DNA from: Mariannaea sp. PMI_226
Lineage: Eukaryota > Ascomycota > Sordariomycetes > Hypocreales > Nectriaceae
DNA length: 64,000 bases
Reading direction: 5' to 3'
Assembly: GCA_024336345.1 (NCBI GenBank)
Contig: JANFOG010000004.1
Coordinates: 1,550,001 to 1,614,000, forward strand
Position 1 is the stretch's first letter; each line of letters opens with the position of its first letter. The notes under the pieces are model-generated. The model did not search any database. It was not told where the DNA came from and worked only from the letters and a program-made list of their open reading frames with translations. Position numbers and translations under genes: made by a program. Of this stretch, positions 13,570-25,541 are shown piece by piece.

Positions 13570-15060
13570 ATTGGCAAGAAGGTGGTAAGTTGGCGGTAAA
13601 ACCTGGCGCCTGACGCCTGACCGCCTGCCAAATCTCGACAAGAAAGCACTTTGGGCGTGGTAAGTGCTGCCTTGACCAATTCCACAGAAGGGTGGTGTGG
13701 GCGGGAAGGTGGCACTCACCACAGGCGTCAGTATGGCACCTCCTGCCTCCTTCTCGCCCCTTCCTTCCTTCTCTCCCCCCACCGCCATCCCCTACCACGA
13801 GCTGATCCGGGGTTGGTGACGATGAGCCCAAAAGTCGAAGTCGTCATTTGGCCAATTGGCAGCCAATAGAACTGTTCCTGTGACGCCCTTTCATGCAGAG
13901 TTCCCAATGCGGACTTGCGCATCCACCATGCGTTCCCCTCTAGGCTGGGTTGGCTGGGTTGGGGCCGGCTTTTGAGACATGGTAAAAGGAAGAAAAAGGA
14001 AAAAAAAAAAAAGAACCATAAGAAAACTTGCTTGTTGGTTGCACAATGGCAATGACAATGTCATCGTCGTTTTCCTGTCTACTACCCAAACATTAGACGT
14101 CTGTATACCGGCTCTTACGTACGCATCCTGCAGCCCATGCGCGGCATTTGTCACGCACACTTGTCTCATATACATGGCCCGAATGACACTCTGGAATTTG
14201 ATTCTTGTTTCACGCATATTCTCGGCCGCGTATGCTGTACTTTCGCTTTACTTCCTGCGTAAGTGCAAGATACATTGCCGCCAGTACCACACCCACTTAC
14301 ACAGGGGTTAGTGCCAATAGATCCTACAGTTAGTTACATGTACTATTTACTCCATACTCCATATGTGCTCTGTACTCGATATTGGTCCAGTATCTTACGT
14401 GCCCAAACAAAACGGCGTGCTCATAAACTGTCAGTTGAGTCCTATGTGCCTCTTAAGTACAACCATGCTGTGACTTCCCCCCGCGCTAATTAGCAGTAAG
14501 TGGCCTTTCCTCCACCTACGTACAGAGAAAAAAAAGAACTTCTCCGGAACTAATCGATCCTGGCTCCTCCTGTGAAATTCTTACAGTTCTGTACCATAAA
14601 GTACAGCACTGTGCCCTGCCAGGATTACCCAGCCTTCTCCAGTCAATTCCCGCTTCCAAGCGTCTTCTTGGTTCACACCATCAGCAGGTCATTCAGCAAA
14701 TCAAGCAACCAAAACGAGACAGCCCTTCTCGTTGCTGTATCGTACAGTACCTACACTAACATCGCCTATGGCATAGAACAACAAAGATCCGATAGACTCG
14801 TCTTGTATCTGACCCGTCAATTAGCCCTCTCCTATGACCGTAATTCGGGAACTGACACCGCTTGTTAGTTAGTACAACCGTGCGAAAAAAGTCGCTCGCC
14901 CGGCTCAATACCTGAAATAGTCCAAGTTACCTTCTCTTCTCTTGGGTCTTGATGATAGACATGACTTGAGAGTCTAGCGCCGTTGATGGAGCGTCATGCG
15001 CATCAAACCTCCCCTAATTCCTCATTTATTCCCTTTGATCGCTCCCCATTTTACCCAAGG

Positions 15061-15089
15061 CTTCGTAGCTTCGTAGCTTCGTAGCTTCG
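15061..15089 (+). repeat. 8-bp tandem repeat (CTTCGTAG)3.6
   Basis: Three perfect copies of CTTCGTAG are followed by CTTCG, about 350 bp upstream of the ATG of the DUF1774-type gene. It is a simple minisatellite-like repeat with no assigned role. Confidence 0.85.
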
Positions 15090-15440
15090 CTTGTCTTTAT
15101 GCGTGGTGTGACCTAGCCCATCCAAGATCATGGAGCGTCGTACCCTCGCTTTTGTTGATCCCACACCCCTCCCCCCCTCTTTTCCTCTTCTACATTCATC
15201 CTGTTTGTCATATTCTCATTCACCCCGCAAATTCCGGCTGTAACCAACATTTAAATACTTTGATTGCATCCTGTTCACATTGCTTGTGCCACTCCGACCT
15301 TCTAGCTTCTTTCTCAGCGTGCAAAATAAGAACTGATACTGATACCTGGGACATTCACAACGCAATTGCCTTTTCTCCCTTTTCTGCTGCAACTGCCAAG
15401 TTTTCCAAACTTCGAGGGTGGTCAATCCTAAGCCTTCACA

Positions 15441-16548
15441 ATGGCAAACTGGAATGATCGTACGTTCTCTTCGCTCATATTCAATGCTCATGTTATGCTT
15501 TCATTTCTGCACGGTTCTTGAATCTCAATCAGCGTCCCCTACGGCTAACCTCGCATACTCCAGTGAACCCCTTCAGTAAGAGGGAGTCCCATTCGTCTGG
15601 AGCGGTCACTACCTACAAGGTCCTCACTCTCCTGACATGGCTTCTTTCCCTCGTCGTCTCCGTCTACTACACCGTCAACGAGCCTCATGATGGCTACACC
15701 ATTCGCAGACGCATTTGGGACCAGAACGATCTGTACCGGACGGCATTCACCTTGAACCGTGAAATTACATCCATTTACTGGTGTGTTTGAAGAAAATTCA
15801 TATGTGCATCCTGATGGTTTAAGTCTCAATACTCACGATTTGTTTTCTTGTTCAGGGTCGTTCTCTTCATCCTCCAGGCTGGTTACATCTGTCACCTCTT
15901 CTCGGCAAACACCGACATCGTCCACGCCGCTGCCAGCGTTGGTAGCCACTTCATTATGAACAATCTTTTCCACTTCGCCTTTGTGATGCTTTTTGTTCGA
16001 TCTCACTTCCATTGGGCCGAACTCATTCTTATCCTCAACTTCTTCAACCTCTCCTCACTCTACTTCCGCCACAACACCTACCCTCGCTTCATCCATACGC
16101 CGGTGGCTGCTGGTCCTCTGGCCTGGACTTTTGTGGCCATTTACTGGAATGGTGCCTTGATGATCCCTCATCCCGCACACTTGGTCCCTCGCATCTTTGG
16201 CAACATTTTCATTTGGGCTATTCTGGTGTACGGACTTTTCTTCATTTTCATCTACAAGGTGAATATTTCTCTTACCGTATATTATATGCCACTTTCATGG
16301 ATATGCTAACAAGCTGTCTTTAGGATTATACTATGGGCTTCTCCCTCAGTGTGCTTTCGGCTTCCCTCGGCGTCGCCCAATTCGGCCATCAGGTTGTCGC
16401 CCTCCAGTGGATTTTCGCTTTTATCATCATGGCCATTCTCTTTATCTTCACTCTGATTGTTGCTGTCCCCGCTTGGACCGGACGGGACTTCTCGTGGAGG
16501 CGTGCTCCGCCCGCCGACCAGGAACGTGCCCCCCTTCTCGCCGAGTAA
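15441..16548 (+). CDS. DUF1774-type fungal multipass membrane protein
   Basis: Four exons are 15441-15459, 15564-15780, 15856-16258 and 16324-16548, giving 287 aa. The introns (104, 75 and 65 bp) have GTACGT, GTGTGT and GTGAAT donors, and the first contains a clear CTAAC branch site. Seven or eight hydrophobic segments cover most of the protein: one near residues 24-44, then SIYW...HLF, HFIMNN...FV, WAELILIL..., PLAWTFVAIYW, IFGNIFIW...FIY and a long C-terminal one ending before WTGRDFSW. The N-terminus (MANWNDLNPFSKRES) and the NREITSIYW and SANTD segments match my memory of the fungal DUF1774 family, whose biochemical function is unknown. The very short 19-nt first exon is supported by a good splice pair and by the resulting N-terminus. 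The C-terminus is polar and probably cytosolic. Location (ER, vacuole or plasma membrane) cannot be told from sequence. Confidence 0.85.
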
Positions 16549-17183
16549 ATCAATCAGGGTCTCTACGATTTGGCTGCTTAAATGCTATCCATCCCCTCCT
16601 ACTCGTTTGAGGATATTCTGGTTTCCAAACAATCTTCACTCTCCATTTATTTAATGCTTTATATCATGGTATTGGTCAACGTAAGGCGTGGTGGCGTGGC
16701 CCAAGGTGGGAATTTGATCGCACGCGGAGGATGTTTTTTAATTTTGGGCCATTTGCTGTATGGAATCACTGCCAGCTTGGGCGGTGGCGTTGAGTGAATT
16801 CTCTCGTTCACGAACGGATGCTTTGCACACTACTTGTGATCGTTCGGCTAACTTAACTCATGATTAAGAAATTGAGAAAAAAATTGAATGTCCTATGACT
16901 GTCATGAGTTCAACTGGATGGATTGTCGTCATCCATGACGTCGTACAGAGCTGAACGTTAAAAGTGCCCCGCCGTGAAAAAGGTTTGGGGCCGCTCCCTA
17001 TCGATAAGTTACCGCTGTCACCAACTAACCCCAGTGGAGTCAAATCCAGTTTTTCCCACAAAGCGGTTCGTGGCGGATGTGTGAGCATCATCGCCCTGAC
17101 TGGTCCCGGCAGCCTCCCCTCCTCACCGTCATCCATCCAGACACCGGCACTGGACAGACCCTGCTGCTTTCGAGGAGACTGGC
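16549..17183. other. Intergenic region between DUF1774 gene and PPT2-like gene
   Basis: This 635-bp spacer holds the 3' end of the DUF1774 transcript and the promoter of the phosphopantetheinyl transferase gene. It includes a TGACGTCG half-CRE-like sequence near 16936. No gene is evident. Confidence 0.6.
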
Positions 17184-17846
17184 ATGAAGCCTCTGCGACC
17201 ATTCCCTTTCCCGCTAAACATAGGGACCGACATCTGTCAGATATCGCGCATCTATCGCATTCTCGACAGCCCGCGCGCGATACGCTTCGTGAATCGCATT
17301 CTCGCTCCCCAGGAGCTGGCTCGTAACGATGCGCGGCTGCGGGTCTTGAAGCGCACTTCTGATGCAAGAAGTGGTCTCAAATCAAGTAGTAGTGAAATCA
17401 CCACGCCAGGCGCCCAGCTGGCGCATGAAAGCCTGGCCGCACGAGATCCTGAGCTGTGGAATTGCGCAGCCTTCTTAGCTGGGAGGTATGGGCATGGCAA
17501 CAACCAAAGCTTTTTATAACCTAGACTACACGAAGGAAACTTTGCCTGGCTGACTTTTTTCTCTCTCATCGTCACATTTAATAGATTTGCAGCGAAAGAG
17601 GCAGCTATCAAGGCCCATTCATTCCGACGGCTGTCATTGCATGATGTGATCATCGAGCGGCGAGCGGTTGAAGGAGAACGGTTGGGCAGCGGGCCGCCCA
17701 TTGCAAGAATCAAAAGTGCCGAACTAAAAGCTGAATTTGATGACAGTGCAATGATTTCTATCAGTCATGATGGAGATTATGCAACAGCGGTTTGCTTGGG
17801 ATATGATACGACGGTGGATGGAAGCGGGGGTGACAATAGACGTTGA
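17184..17846 (+). CDS. Mitochondrial-type holo-[acyl-carrier-protein] synthase (4'-phosphopantetheinyl transferase)
   Basis: The enzyme transfers 4'-phosphopantetheine from CoA to a serine of acyl carrier protein, in fungi the mitochondrial ACP of type II fatty-acid synthesis (yeast PPT2 role). Exons 17184-17485 and 17585-17846 are joined across a 99-bp intron, giving 187 aa, a normal size for the AcpS family. The hallmark NIGTDICQISR lies at residues 12-22, with Asp16 as the probable metal ligand. The second motif, WNCAAFLAGRFAAKEA, starts at Trp92, is split by the intron at Arg101, and contains Lys105-Glu106, the conserved KE pair. A basic, proline-rich stretch of only about 10 residues precedes the first motif, so a mitochondrial targeting signal is short or unclear. 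The C-terminal part carries a less conserved beta segment (SISHDGDYATAVCL). Assignment to the AcpS/PPT2 family is strong; mitochondrial location is inferred from the family. Confidence 0.88.
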
Positions 17847-18210
17847 GACCGAATTAGTGAGTGGTTGAAAACGAAGACGAAAAGAAAAGTAAAAATAAAA
17901 ATAAGAAACTCCCCATGCCAAATAGATCCTGTAGATAGGACCAAATGCATACATAGTAAGCAGAAATTCATGAAATAAAAGTAAAGCTTCAAGAAATCAA
18001 GTTGAAAATGTACCCTCAGAAGATCGGAATGCTTCGCCATTGTAATGAACGGTGAGCTTGGTCCTCTACTCACAAAAGAGAAGAATGGACTCACCCTACA
18101 CCAAGACCTGGACGTAGCAATCAACCACCGATAGATAGCATTCAAAACCATGATTCGAGGTTTGAATAAAAAAAGGAGACGGAGACAAAAAATGAAAGCC
18201 AATTTGGGTC
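17847..18210. other. Short spacer between PPT2-like gene and tRNA
   Basis: A-rich spacer containing the 3' end of the phosphopantetheinyl transferase gene (+) and the downstream flank of the tRNA (-). No gene is seen. Confidence 0.6.
18187..18192 (-). terminator. RNA polymerase III T-run terminator
   Basis: Six A residues on the plus strand give T6 on the minus strand, 18 nt past the 3' end of the tRNA gene. It is the first run of at least four T in that direction and is the likely Pol III stop. Confidence 0.7.
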
Positions 18211-18281
18211 GGTATACCAGGGACTCGAACCCTGAGCCTTAGTCTTAGGAGGACTACGCGCTACCATTGCGCCAGCACACC
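18211..18281 (-). tRNA. tRNA-Arg (anticodon CCT)
   Basis: The minus strand folds into a complete 71-nt cloverleaf. The acceptor stem pairs GGTGTGC with GTATACC (two G-T pairs). The D arm is GCGC/GCGC around AATGGTA. The anticodon stem TAGTC/GACTA encloses the loop CTCCTAA, whose anticodon CCT reads AGG arginine codons. The T arm CAGGG/CCCTG encloses TTCGAGT, and with the stem provides the B-box GGTTCGAGTCC. There is no intron. A T6 run downstream provides termination. The first bases of the gene and its 5' flank are duplicated about 130 bp further upstream (see repeat at 18270-18504). Confidence 0.96.
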
Positions 18282-18504
18282 GAATCAGCTTGTTGTGATC
18301 CAATGGTGATTGGCTATGCCACAGAGACTGTAAGTGAATGTTATATAGTCTTCACTTGCGGCAAAATACAGGGCAAGATGGTAAGTTTGCTTTTTTGAGA
18401 CGCCAGCACATCGAGTCAGTCATTGTTGATCTTCCGGTGATTGGCTATGTCTCATAGACTGCAAGTGCACTCTACATACTCTACTCATAATGCAAAGATG
18501 ATGG
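18270..18504. repeat. Decayed tandem duplication of tRNA 5' end plus its 5' flank
   Basis: Copy 1 (about 18270-18382) begins with the first 12 nt of the tRNA gene and continues into its upstream flank. Copy 2 (about 18401-18504) repeats it at roughly 75% identity by eye. Shared blocks include CGCCAGCACA, GGTGATTGGCTATG, AGACTG-AAGTG and the A/G-rich end AAGATG. Copy 2 contains only the tRNA 5' end and no body, so it cannot make a tRNA. Confidence 0.85.
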
Positions 18505-20712
18505 TCCTGGTTATTGTTGAACGCGCCGCATTAGTTGGTTGCACTCAAACTAATAAGGTACTGTCAACTTGCATGTCTTAGTTTGCTGCGTTGCTCAACC
18601 GGCCTCTCCCATGCTGTTACATCTCATCCGCTACCAACTATAGGATGATAAATGTTGTCGGGATGCATACCTGATTCTGTCATTCAGGCCCCTTTGCTTA
18701 CTCGTTTAGATTCTTCTCCATTTCCATTTCTCTAGCCAATTGATGCTTGATTCACATGTTGTCTATTCAAATCCTGCATGCGCTACTGACTCACCAATAT
18801 CACTTATATCTGCACTGTCCTGCAGGTACTCCAAACTATTCTGATCTCAACATGGGTAGATAGTCATCTCCTCTCTCGAGCCAGTTGCTGTATCCAATAG
18901 AACCGTACCGTATCAACTGTGAGTTCAAAAAAGAGTGAATTCTACAAACTCACGATCTTAACCACAAAACTCCCCAAGAAAGATATCTTCGTCTCTGTGC
19001 TTTTCCACAACCAACTTCACTGCGTTTTCCCCCACACCTGCGTCCTTAGTCAAGTCCATACAGATAATTAGTTAAGTTATACTAATCGGTATGTTCGGAA
19101 ATCTGGGTTTGTACAATTTTTTTTTTTGAAACAGTCACATTGCAAGTCACATTGCAAATCTGCAACTTTATGCCCACGCCGCTTCCGACCTACCAGTCAT
19201 CCCCCAATAATGAGTCATAACCAAGGGGCGAGCACGCAAGCTGCATAACCCTACAGTAGCTAATTACGACCCCAGACTCCCGATGTACTTGCAGGAGTTC
19301 CTAATCGGGCGTTCTTTTTTGGTCATAATTTTTATTTTGGCAATCTTGATTTTTCCCACTCTGACTCTGAATGAGTAAAGCCGAGACCAGAATGAACTCG
19401 AGAAAGTTCATTGCGTGCCCTTGATAACCTCTACGAAGAGTCCACCCCTCTTTTGATACGTCAGTGATCCGTAGGTGGCACCGCGCACCTGCCGTTGCTA
19501 AAGTTTGAACTGTCGGACAACTTAGACTATGATACCTATTTCTCAGGAACCAACCGGGCCGGCATCGCTCCCGATTCTTTTCTGCATCTGCACATTTGGC
19601 TTCACCGTGGTAATGAGAAAAGAGACAACATTGACTCTGCATCTTGGCTTCAAGCTAATTGCTCACCGAGATGCAAGAGCAAGCTCCCCAGCGAGGCGGT
19701 CAGTTGTCCCCTGGTCAAGCCTCTTTGCTTCTCGTCTCCATGTTGATCCGGTTCTCATGCATCACTCGTTGCCGAGGTCGGTCGTGTTAGCTACAATAGT
19801 TTGAGGATTGTAAAATATCGGTTTGCATGGTAGCGTAACCTGCAATTCAATTTACTAGCTTAGCCATTTGACTTTCTCGTGGAGATATAACTTACCAGGC
19901 ACGCGGAGCAAGGCGGGCTGGGGGTTTCCGGCTCTGGTGTGCCGTTCGCCCCGTTGCGCCCCCCCCGCAACTTCGACCACTCGGAAAATGAAAATGGCGT
20001 CCCACTGAAAAACCTGCAACCCGGGAGGCAAGGGAAGTGAGGCCCTGATTGCGTGGGGGGAATAACATCCGTGAAACATGGGAAAAACCTGAGGTAATGG
20101 AAAGGCCTCACAGGCAAATCCGCACCCGTGCTGTGCAGTACAGTACTACCGATACTTGTAACCTACTTGACAATTCATGAAGTTCTCGCAGCCTAGTCCC
20201 ACCAACGGAACTACTGTAGCAGCTAGCCAAGCAGCCGCCTCTGGCCTTGTCGCTCTGTCCGTTTTGAGTGGGACAATCGAGCATGGGGCTCAATAAATCC
20301 TTGTTAATCGGGGAGGACCGCGGGGCCAACTGACTTGATCAATTGGGCAGTTGACTCTTCTCTCACCCTGCTTGGTTGATTGATCAGGGAAGGGCATTTG
20401 AATGCGCGTTGTAGGCTGGGCAGGTGAAGAAAAGAATTCGTACGTCACCTGGGAATCAAAAAGAAGGGCTCCTCTTTTAATTGTTCTCTCAATTACTTAG
20501 TAGCCCCCTCCTCTCTCGCTCTTGCTCTCTCTCTCCTTCTCCCTCTTACTTATCCTCTTACAGTACAATTACCGCCATTGCTCCTCCCTCCCTCCCTCCT
20601 TCCCTCTATTTCCCATCCATGAGTCACTCACCTTCTTTGTCCCTCCAAGGTGCTTGCTCTCTCGCTCTCTTCTCCAAGGTGACTGCCCTGGCTAGACTCT
20701 TATGCTGCTAAT
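18505..20712. other. 2.2-kb intergenic region upstream of ABC transporter
   Basis: No credible gene is seen on either strand. It contains a T-run near 19119-19128, GC-rich patches near 19900-20060, and a strongly pyrimidine-rich leader immediately before the ABC transporter. Confidence 0.6.
20503..20680 (+). promoter_or_regulatory. Pyrimidine-rich (CT) tract upstream of ABC transporter
   Basis: The non-template strand is dominated by CT, CTCT and CCTCC runs for about 175 bp, ending roughly 30-40 bp before the ATG at 20713. CT-rich tracts of this kind are typical of promoters and 5' leaders of highly expressed fungal genes. The exact transcription start is not visible. Confidence 0.5.
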
Positions 20713-23700
20713 ATGGATCCTCTAATTCATCGCCTCGGCGGCTACGAATTTTCTCCTTACACGAGAAATGAATCTACTCAAGTCACGATGCCGTCCTTTC
20801 AACCAAGGTCTGTACTGAAATCACTACTTTCCAAGTGTTCTGCTGTCCCCCCTGACTTTTCGACTGAACTACTCACCCGCCGGTTACTAACAATGGCCAA
20901 AAGTCCACCAGCAGAAATTCCATGGATAAGCACTGTGGCAGATTTCGCTCAGTCCGGCATTCCACAAGCCATTGTCCTTGTCTCGTCACTCGTCTCAGTA
21001 GCCATCCGTCTTTTTCAGCTACGCCACAAGATATTCCTTCGCCGGCCAAAGGCTTCCACGATTCGATGGAAATATGAGCTGCCCTCACAGGCTGCGAGGC
21101 TCGTGTCCGTCTCTTTCGTCTTCGTCGCCTACTACGAAGGTCGTGTGCATCTCCTTAACCCAGTGCTCCTTGCCTATGCCCTTGTTCTTGGCCTGCTGCG
21201 GCTCTTCAATGATCTGGACTGGCGTCATGTTGCCCTTCACCAGGTCAACTTTGTTTACACCATGATGTTGGTCATTCTCTGCACCGCTCACTGCCTTCCC
21301 TGTATTCAAGTAGCATCTCAGTGTCTACTGGATTCGTGCCTTATAGGAAGCCTGCTCTCCCTTGTGTTAGCGTCTGCGTGTGCTATTGCTACTCCGAGGG
21401 AATGGGTTCCTGCTAAGATTGACTTCAATATCCCAGGTCGTAATCCCGATGATAAGCCTGCCCCGGAAGAGTCAAGCAGCTGGCTTGCTTATTATTTTAC
21501 CTATGGTTGGCTTACACCCATAATTTGGAAAGGCACAAAGGGTAAACTGAATTTGGCCGATGTCCCTAGGATTGCTTGGTACGATGAGCCTATGTATCTC
21601 CTGCACAAAGTTCAGGATGCTCGATCCATCTCAAAGAATACACTTCGCACTGCCATCAGATTCCAGAAGAGAGAGTTAGTGCACATGTCTTTGTGGATCG
21701 GGACAAGCTACGCGGTTGAAAACGTTGCCGCCTACGGCATGTTCAAGCTGCTCGAATACCTCGCTAATCCAAGTGGTGCGACCTATACGCCTTGGCTTTG
21801 GCTTATGCTCATGTTTTTTGGTCCCCTGTGCCGTTCTGTCTCCTTCCAGCAGTATATATTTACGTCTACAAGGCTTGTTGTGCGAATAAAATCTGCATTC
21901 ACCCAGGAGTTGTACAGTAAGGCCCTTGGCTCTATGGAATTGGAGGATGATCCATTTGAGCTGCACTTGGACTCCAAGACTCAGAAGAAGCAGAGTTACC
22001 AAAATACTGCAAAGAGCACCTCGGCTGGCCGCCTCTCAAACCTCATGGCTTCAGACGTGGATGCAATTTACAAGGCTCGAGATATGGTTGTAGCCGTCAT
22101 TGGTGTTCCTGTTAGCACTATCATCTCACTTATTGGCATGTACCGAATGCTGGGATGGGCGTCCCTTGTTGGCACCTTTATCCTTGTTCTTGCCACGCCA
22201 ATGTCTATCTGGCTTGGGAAGAAGATGCTGGTATCCCAGAGGAGAGTCCGGAAAGCCCAGGATTCTCGCATGTCGCTGGTGACAGAGTACCTTGCCTCCC
22301 TCCGTGCCATCAAGTATTTCGCTTGGGAAACACCAATTACAGAACACATTATTGAAGCCCGTGCGGCTGAGCAGAAAGAACTGTGGCATGTTTCATTCCT
22401 GCAGGCAATGATCAGCCAGATTACCCAGCTGTTCCCGTACCTTTCCTTGCTAGTGATGTTTGCCCTTCATGTCGGTCTTCAAAAGCATCGTCTTGAGGCG
22501 TCCACAGCCTTCACCACCATCTTTCTCTCCAAGAATATCCGCAGGAACACAATGCAGGCCAGCTCATTTGCTCGCAATTTTGCCGCCGCCTTGGTATCCG
22601 TAGGCCGGCTAGACAAATATTTTGAAAGCACTGTGCCTATCACCAAGTATCCGGTAGGTCCATTGCGAGTGCAGCGTGCTTCATTCCGACGTAACAAGAA
22701 GGCCGTGTTTTCCCTCAGTGATATTTCTCTTGAATTTGCCGAGGGTGGCCTCAACGTTGTCAGCGGGCCAAGTGGCAGCGGGAAGTCTACCTTGTTGATG
22801 GCCATTCTTGGTGAGACTTACATTGAGAGTGGTTCGGTAACAAGACCAGGCGATGTTGCTTATGCATCTCAGTCATCATGGCTTCAAAACGAAAGCATCC
22901 AAGCCAACATTGTCTTCAGTGCTTCGCTGGAAAAGGCTAGATATGACCGTGTCATTGAAGCGTGTTGCCTATCGGAAGACTTCAGAGAATTACCAGAAGG
23001 GGACATGACTGTTGTCGGCGAGAATGGCACATCTCTCTCTGGAGGCCAGAAGGCCCGTGTCGCGTTGGCGAGGGCACTGTACTCGAAAGCACCTCTACTT
23101 CTTTTGGACGACGTATTCGCCGCGTTGGATGCAAAGACGTCGGCAGGAGTTTGGAAGTACTGTTTCTGTACAGACATGTTAGCAGGAAGAACTACTGTGC
23201 TGGTGACCAATATGCCATGGATCTCAGAGCAGGCAGACTTCTCTGTTCAGCTTGAAAATGGCCGGCTCAAACTCGCTGAAGCACATATTGGCGTTGTACG
23301 GAAACCTATTGCCCTCGCACAGGTTCTGGGTGGCGATGCCGAAGACATGGGAACCTCTGATGGAACACAAACTGAGTCACAGCCTCATGGATACCAATTA
23401 AACGACGTAACGCCAGTTGCAATAGAAAAGAAGCCGACAGATATCGTCAGCCAGGAAATGAAGGCGTCAGGCAAAGTTGGCCGCTTAACTTGTACAGAAT
23501 CCCCCTTTCCCCCCATCCCCCCTGCTCTGAATCCTGGAAGGCTACTAACTGGTAATTTTAGTCCTGGAATACATGAGCTACTTTGGAAACCCGTTCTTTG
23601 TAGCTTCGGTTCTTGGAGTTTTGGTCCTCACCCACGTTTTAGGCTTTACTGGATCTCTTTGGCTCTCTGTATGGGTTGATGCGTACGACCAACAAGCCCA

Positions 23701-25541
23701 TGTTGATATTGCTTATTACATGGGCATATTTGCTCTTATAACCTTATTGGATATTGGGTTTTACTCTATCGTCATTATCATGTTCGAATGGGGTGCCTGG
23801 AATGCGGCGAGGCGCCTGCATAACGAATTCATTCGAGCAATGATGCGTGTATCACTATCTTGGTTCAAGCACATCCCAATTGGGCGTATTACCAACCGCT
23901 TCTCGAGCGATATTGCCTCTATAGATGGCACCTTGAGCATTATGCTTAGGACGATGCTTGATGCCCTTCTCATGATGCTCTTCCGACTAGTCGCTGTCAG
24001 CAGCATCATGCCCATATTCATGGTCCCTGCCGCCTTTACCTGTTTCTTTGGTATGATAATCGGCGAAATGTACACGCGTACAGCCGTCATTCTCAAGCGT
24101 CTGGCTTCCTCGTCTCAGTCTCCCGTCTTCTCCCAGTTCGCCGACACCCTTGCAGGCCTGTCCGTCATTCGTGCCAGAGCGGGCATGCCAGAAACGTTCA
24201 AGGAGGAGCTAGCGGCCAAGCTACGACTATGGACAGCGGCTGCAGAGACTCAATTCACTGCAAACCGCTGGGTGGCAGTTCGTGTTGACTTCATTACAGC
24301 CTTGGTTGCCTTGTCTGCGGGTATTATCGCAGTGTCAAAAGCAGGTATAGTTGCTGCGGGACTGGTTGGTTTTTCGCTGAGTAGCGCCAATGGGTTGAGC
24401 CAGACGATTTTGATGCTGGTAAGAGCCATGAACGACCTCGAGGTGGAAATGCAGAGTGTAAGTCTTCCAACATGTAGATGTCCAATTGCTAGGTTTGAAG
24501 TTCTGACGTGTTCAAGGTCCATCGAATCAAGGAATACGTCAAATTGGAACCAGAGGAAGTGGGCGATGAGACTTACCCCGATGAGGGAGAGTACACAGAT
24601 GACCCATCGCATATAATCCCTAAAAACTGGCCCCGGCGTGGAGTGATTGAGTTTCGAAACGTCACTATTCGATATGATCCTGATGGTCCAGATGTCCTTA
24701 GTGATGTGAACCTCAAGTTCAGAGCTGGTGAAAGAGTGGCTGTTGTCGGCCGCACAGGCTCTGGAAAGAGTACTGTGAGTATTACCATTATTCTTAATTC
24801 TCATCATCTTCATTGTTGTTTTGGACTTCTACTAACTACTAGTGATTATAGCTGCTATTATCACTGCTGCGCTTTACTGAGGTTGTCTCGGGCCAGATTT
24901 TCTATGACGGCGTGGACATTACCAAGGTGCCTCGGCGGCGCCTCCGTGAAGGTCTTACAATCATCCCTCAAGAGGCAGTTCTCTTCAACGGTACCGTCAA
25001 GTCAAACCTGGACCCGAGTGGTAGTGCTCCTGAGGAAGTGCTTCAGAAAGCTCTTGATAATTGCAAGGGTATCGCGTCGTTTGCAGCTCGCAGGCCTGAT
25101 GGTACAGGTGATGCGGATGCTGGGAATGGAGACGAGTCTCACAACAACGCCATCTCACTAGATACGTCTGTTGAACCCCGGGGCGAGAACTTCTCACACG
25201 GTCAAAGGCAGGTTCTCTCTCTTTGCCGGGCGCTCATTCGGCAGAGTAAATTGATGCTTCTCGACGAGGCAACGGCTAGCATGGACTACGAAACCGACCG
25301 AGGTATCCAGACAGTGCTCCGGCAAGAGCTCCAAGAGTCAGGAGGTGACCGTACACTCGTCACCATTGCACATCGGCTTCGTACCATTATCGACTATGAC
25401 ACCGTAGTCGTCATGAGTGCCGGACGAGTTATCGAGTGTGGCCCGCCGCGCGACTTGTTCCATGCACGGGGGCAGTTCTACGACATGGTGTATCACAGTG
25501 GAGAAATGGAAGAACTGGAAGCTATGCTGCAGGAATCTTGA
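20713..25541 (+). CDS. ABCC-type (MRP-like) full-length ABC transporter
   Basis: This is a membrane exporter of the ABCC class, which in fungi moves conjugates, bile acids, metals or drugs across vacuolar or plasma membrane. Exons are 20713-23491, 23562-24457, 24517-24774 and 24852-25541 (introns 70, 59 and 77 bp), giving 1540 aa. Five N-terminal hydrophobic segments (about residues 80-235) form a TMD0, followed by TMD1, NBD1, TMD2 and NBD2. NBD1 has Walker A GPSGSGKST (685-693), signature LSGGQKAR and Walker B LLLLDDV, but Asp replaces the catalytic Glu, and the H-loop reads LVTNMPW with Asn in place of His. NBD2 has Walker A GRTGSGKST (1303-1311), signature FSHGQRQ, Walker B LMLLDEA with the catalytic Glu, and an intact H-loop TIAHRLR. 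The pattern therefore indicates one hydrolytic site. The nearest functional group may be Ybt1/Bpt1-like vacuolar pumps, but the substrate cannot be read from sequence. Met at residue 26 or 60 are alternative starts. Confidence 0.93.

Larger units (their letters stand above)
12319..15440. other. 3.1-kb intergenic region, no gene seen
   Basis: No frame of convincing length or composition is present on either strand. The region contains TAGG-type tracts at about 13473-13497 and 13552-13569, pyrimidine-rich stretches near 13740-13790, and an 8-bp tandem repeat at 15061-15089 upstream of the DUF1774 gene. The right end should include that gene's promoter and leader. Confidence 0.6.

Noticed and set aside
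17777..18202. 141-codon open frame (-) between the tRNA and the PPT2-like gene
   Set aside because: Phe/Leu-rich translation of A/T-rich DNA overlapping the real exon on the other strand.
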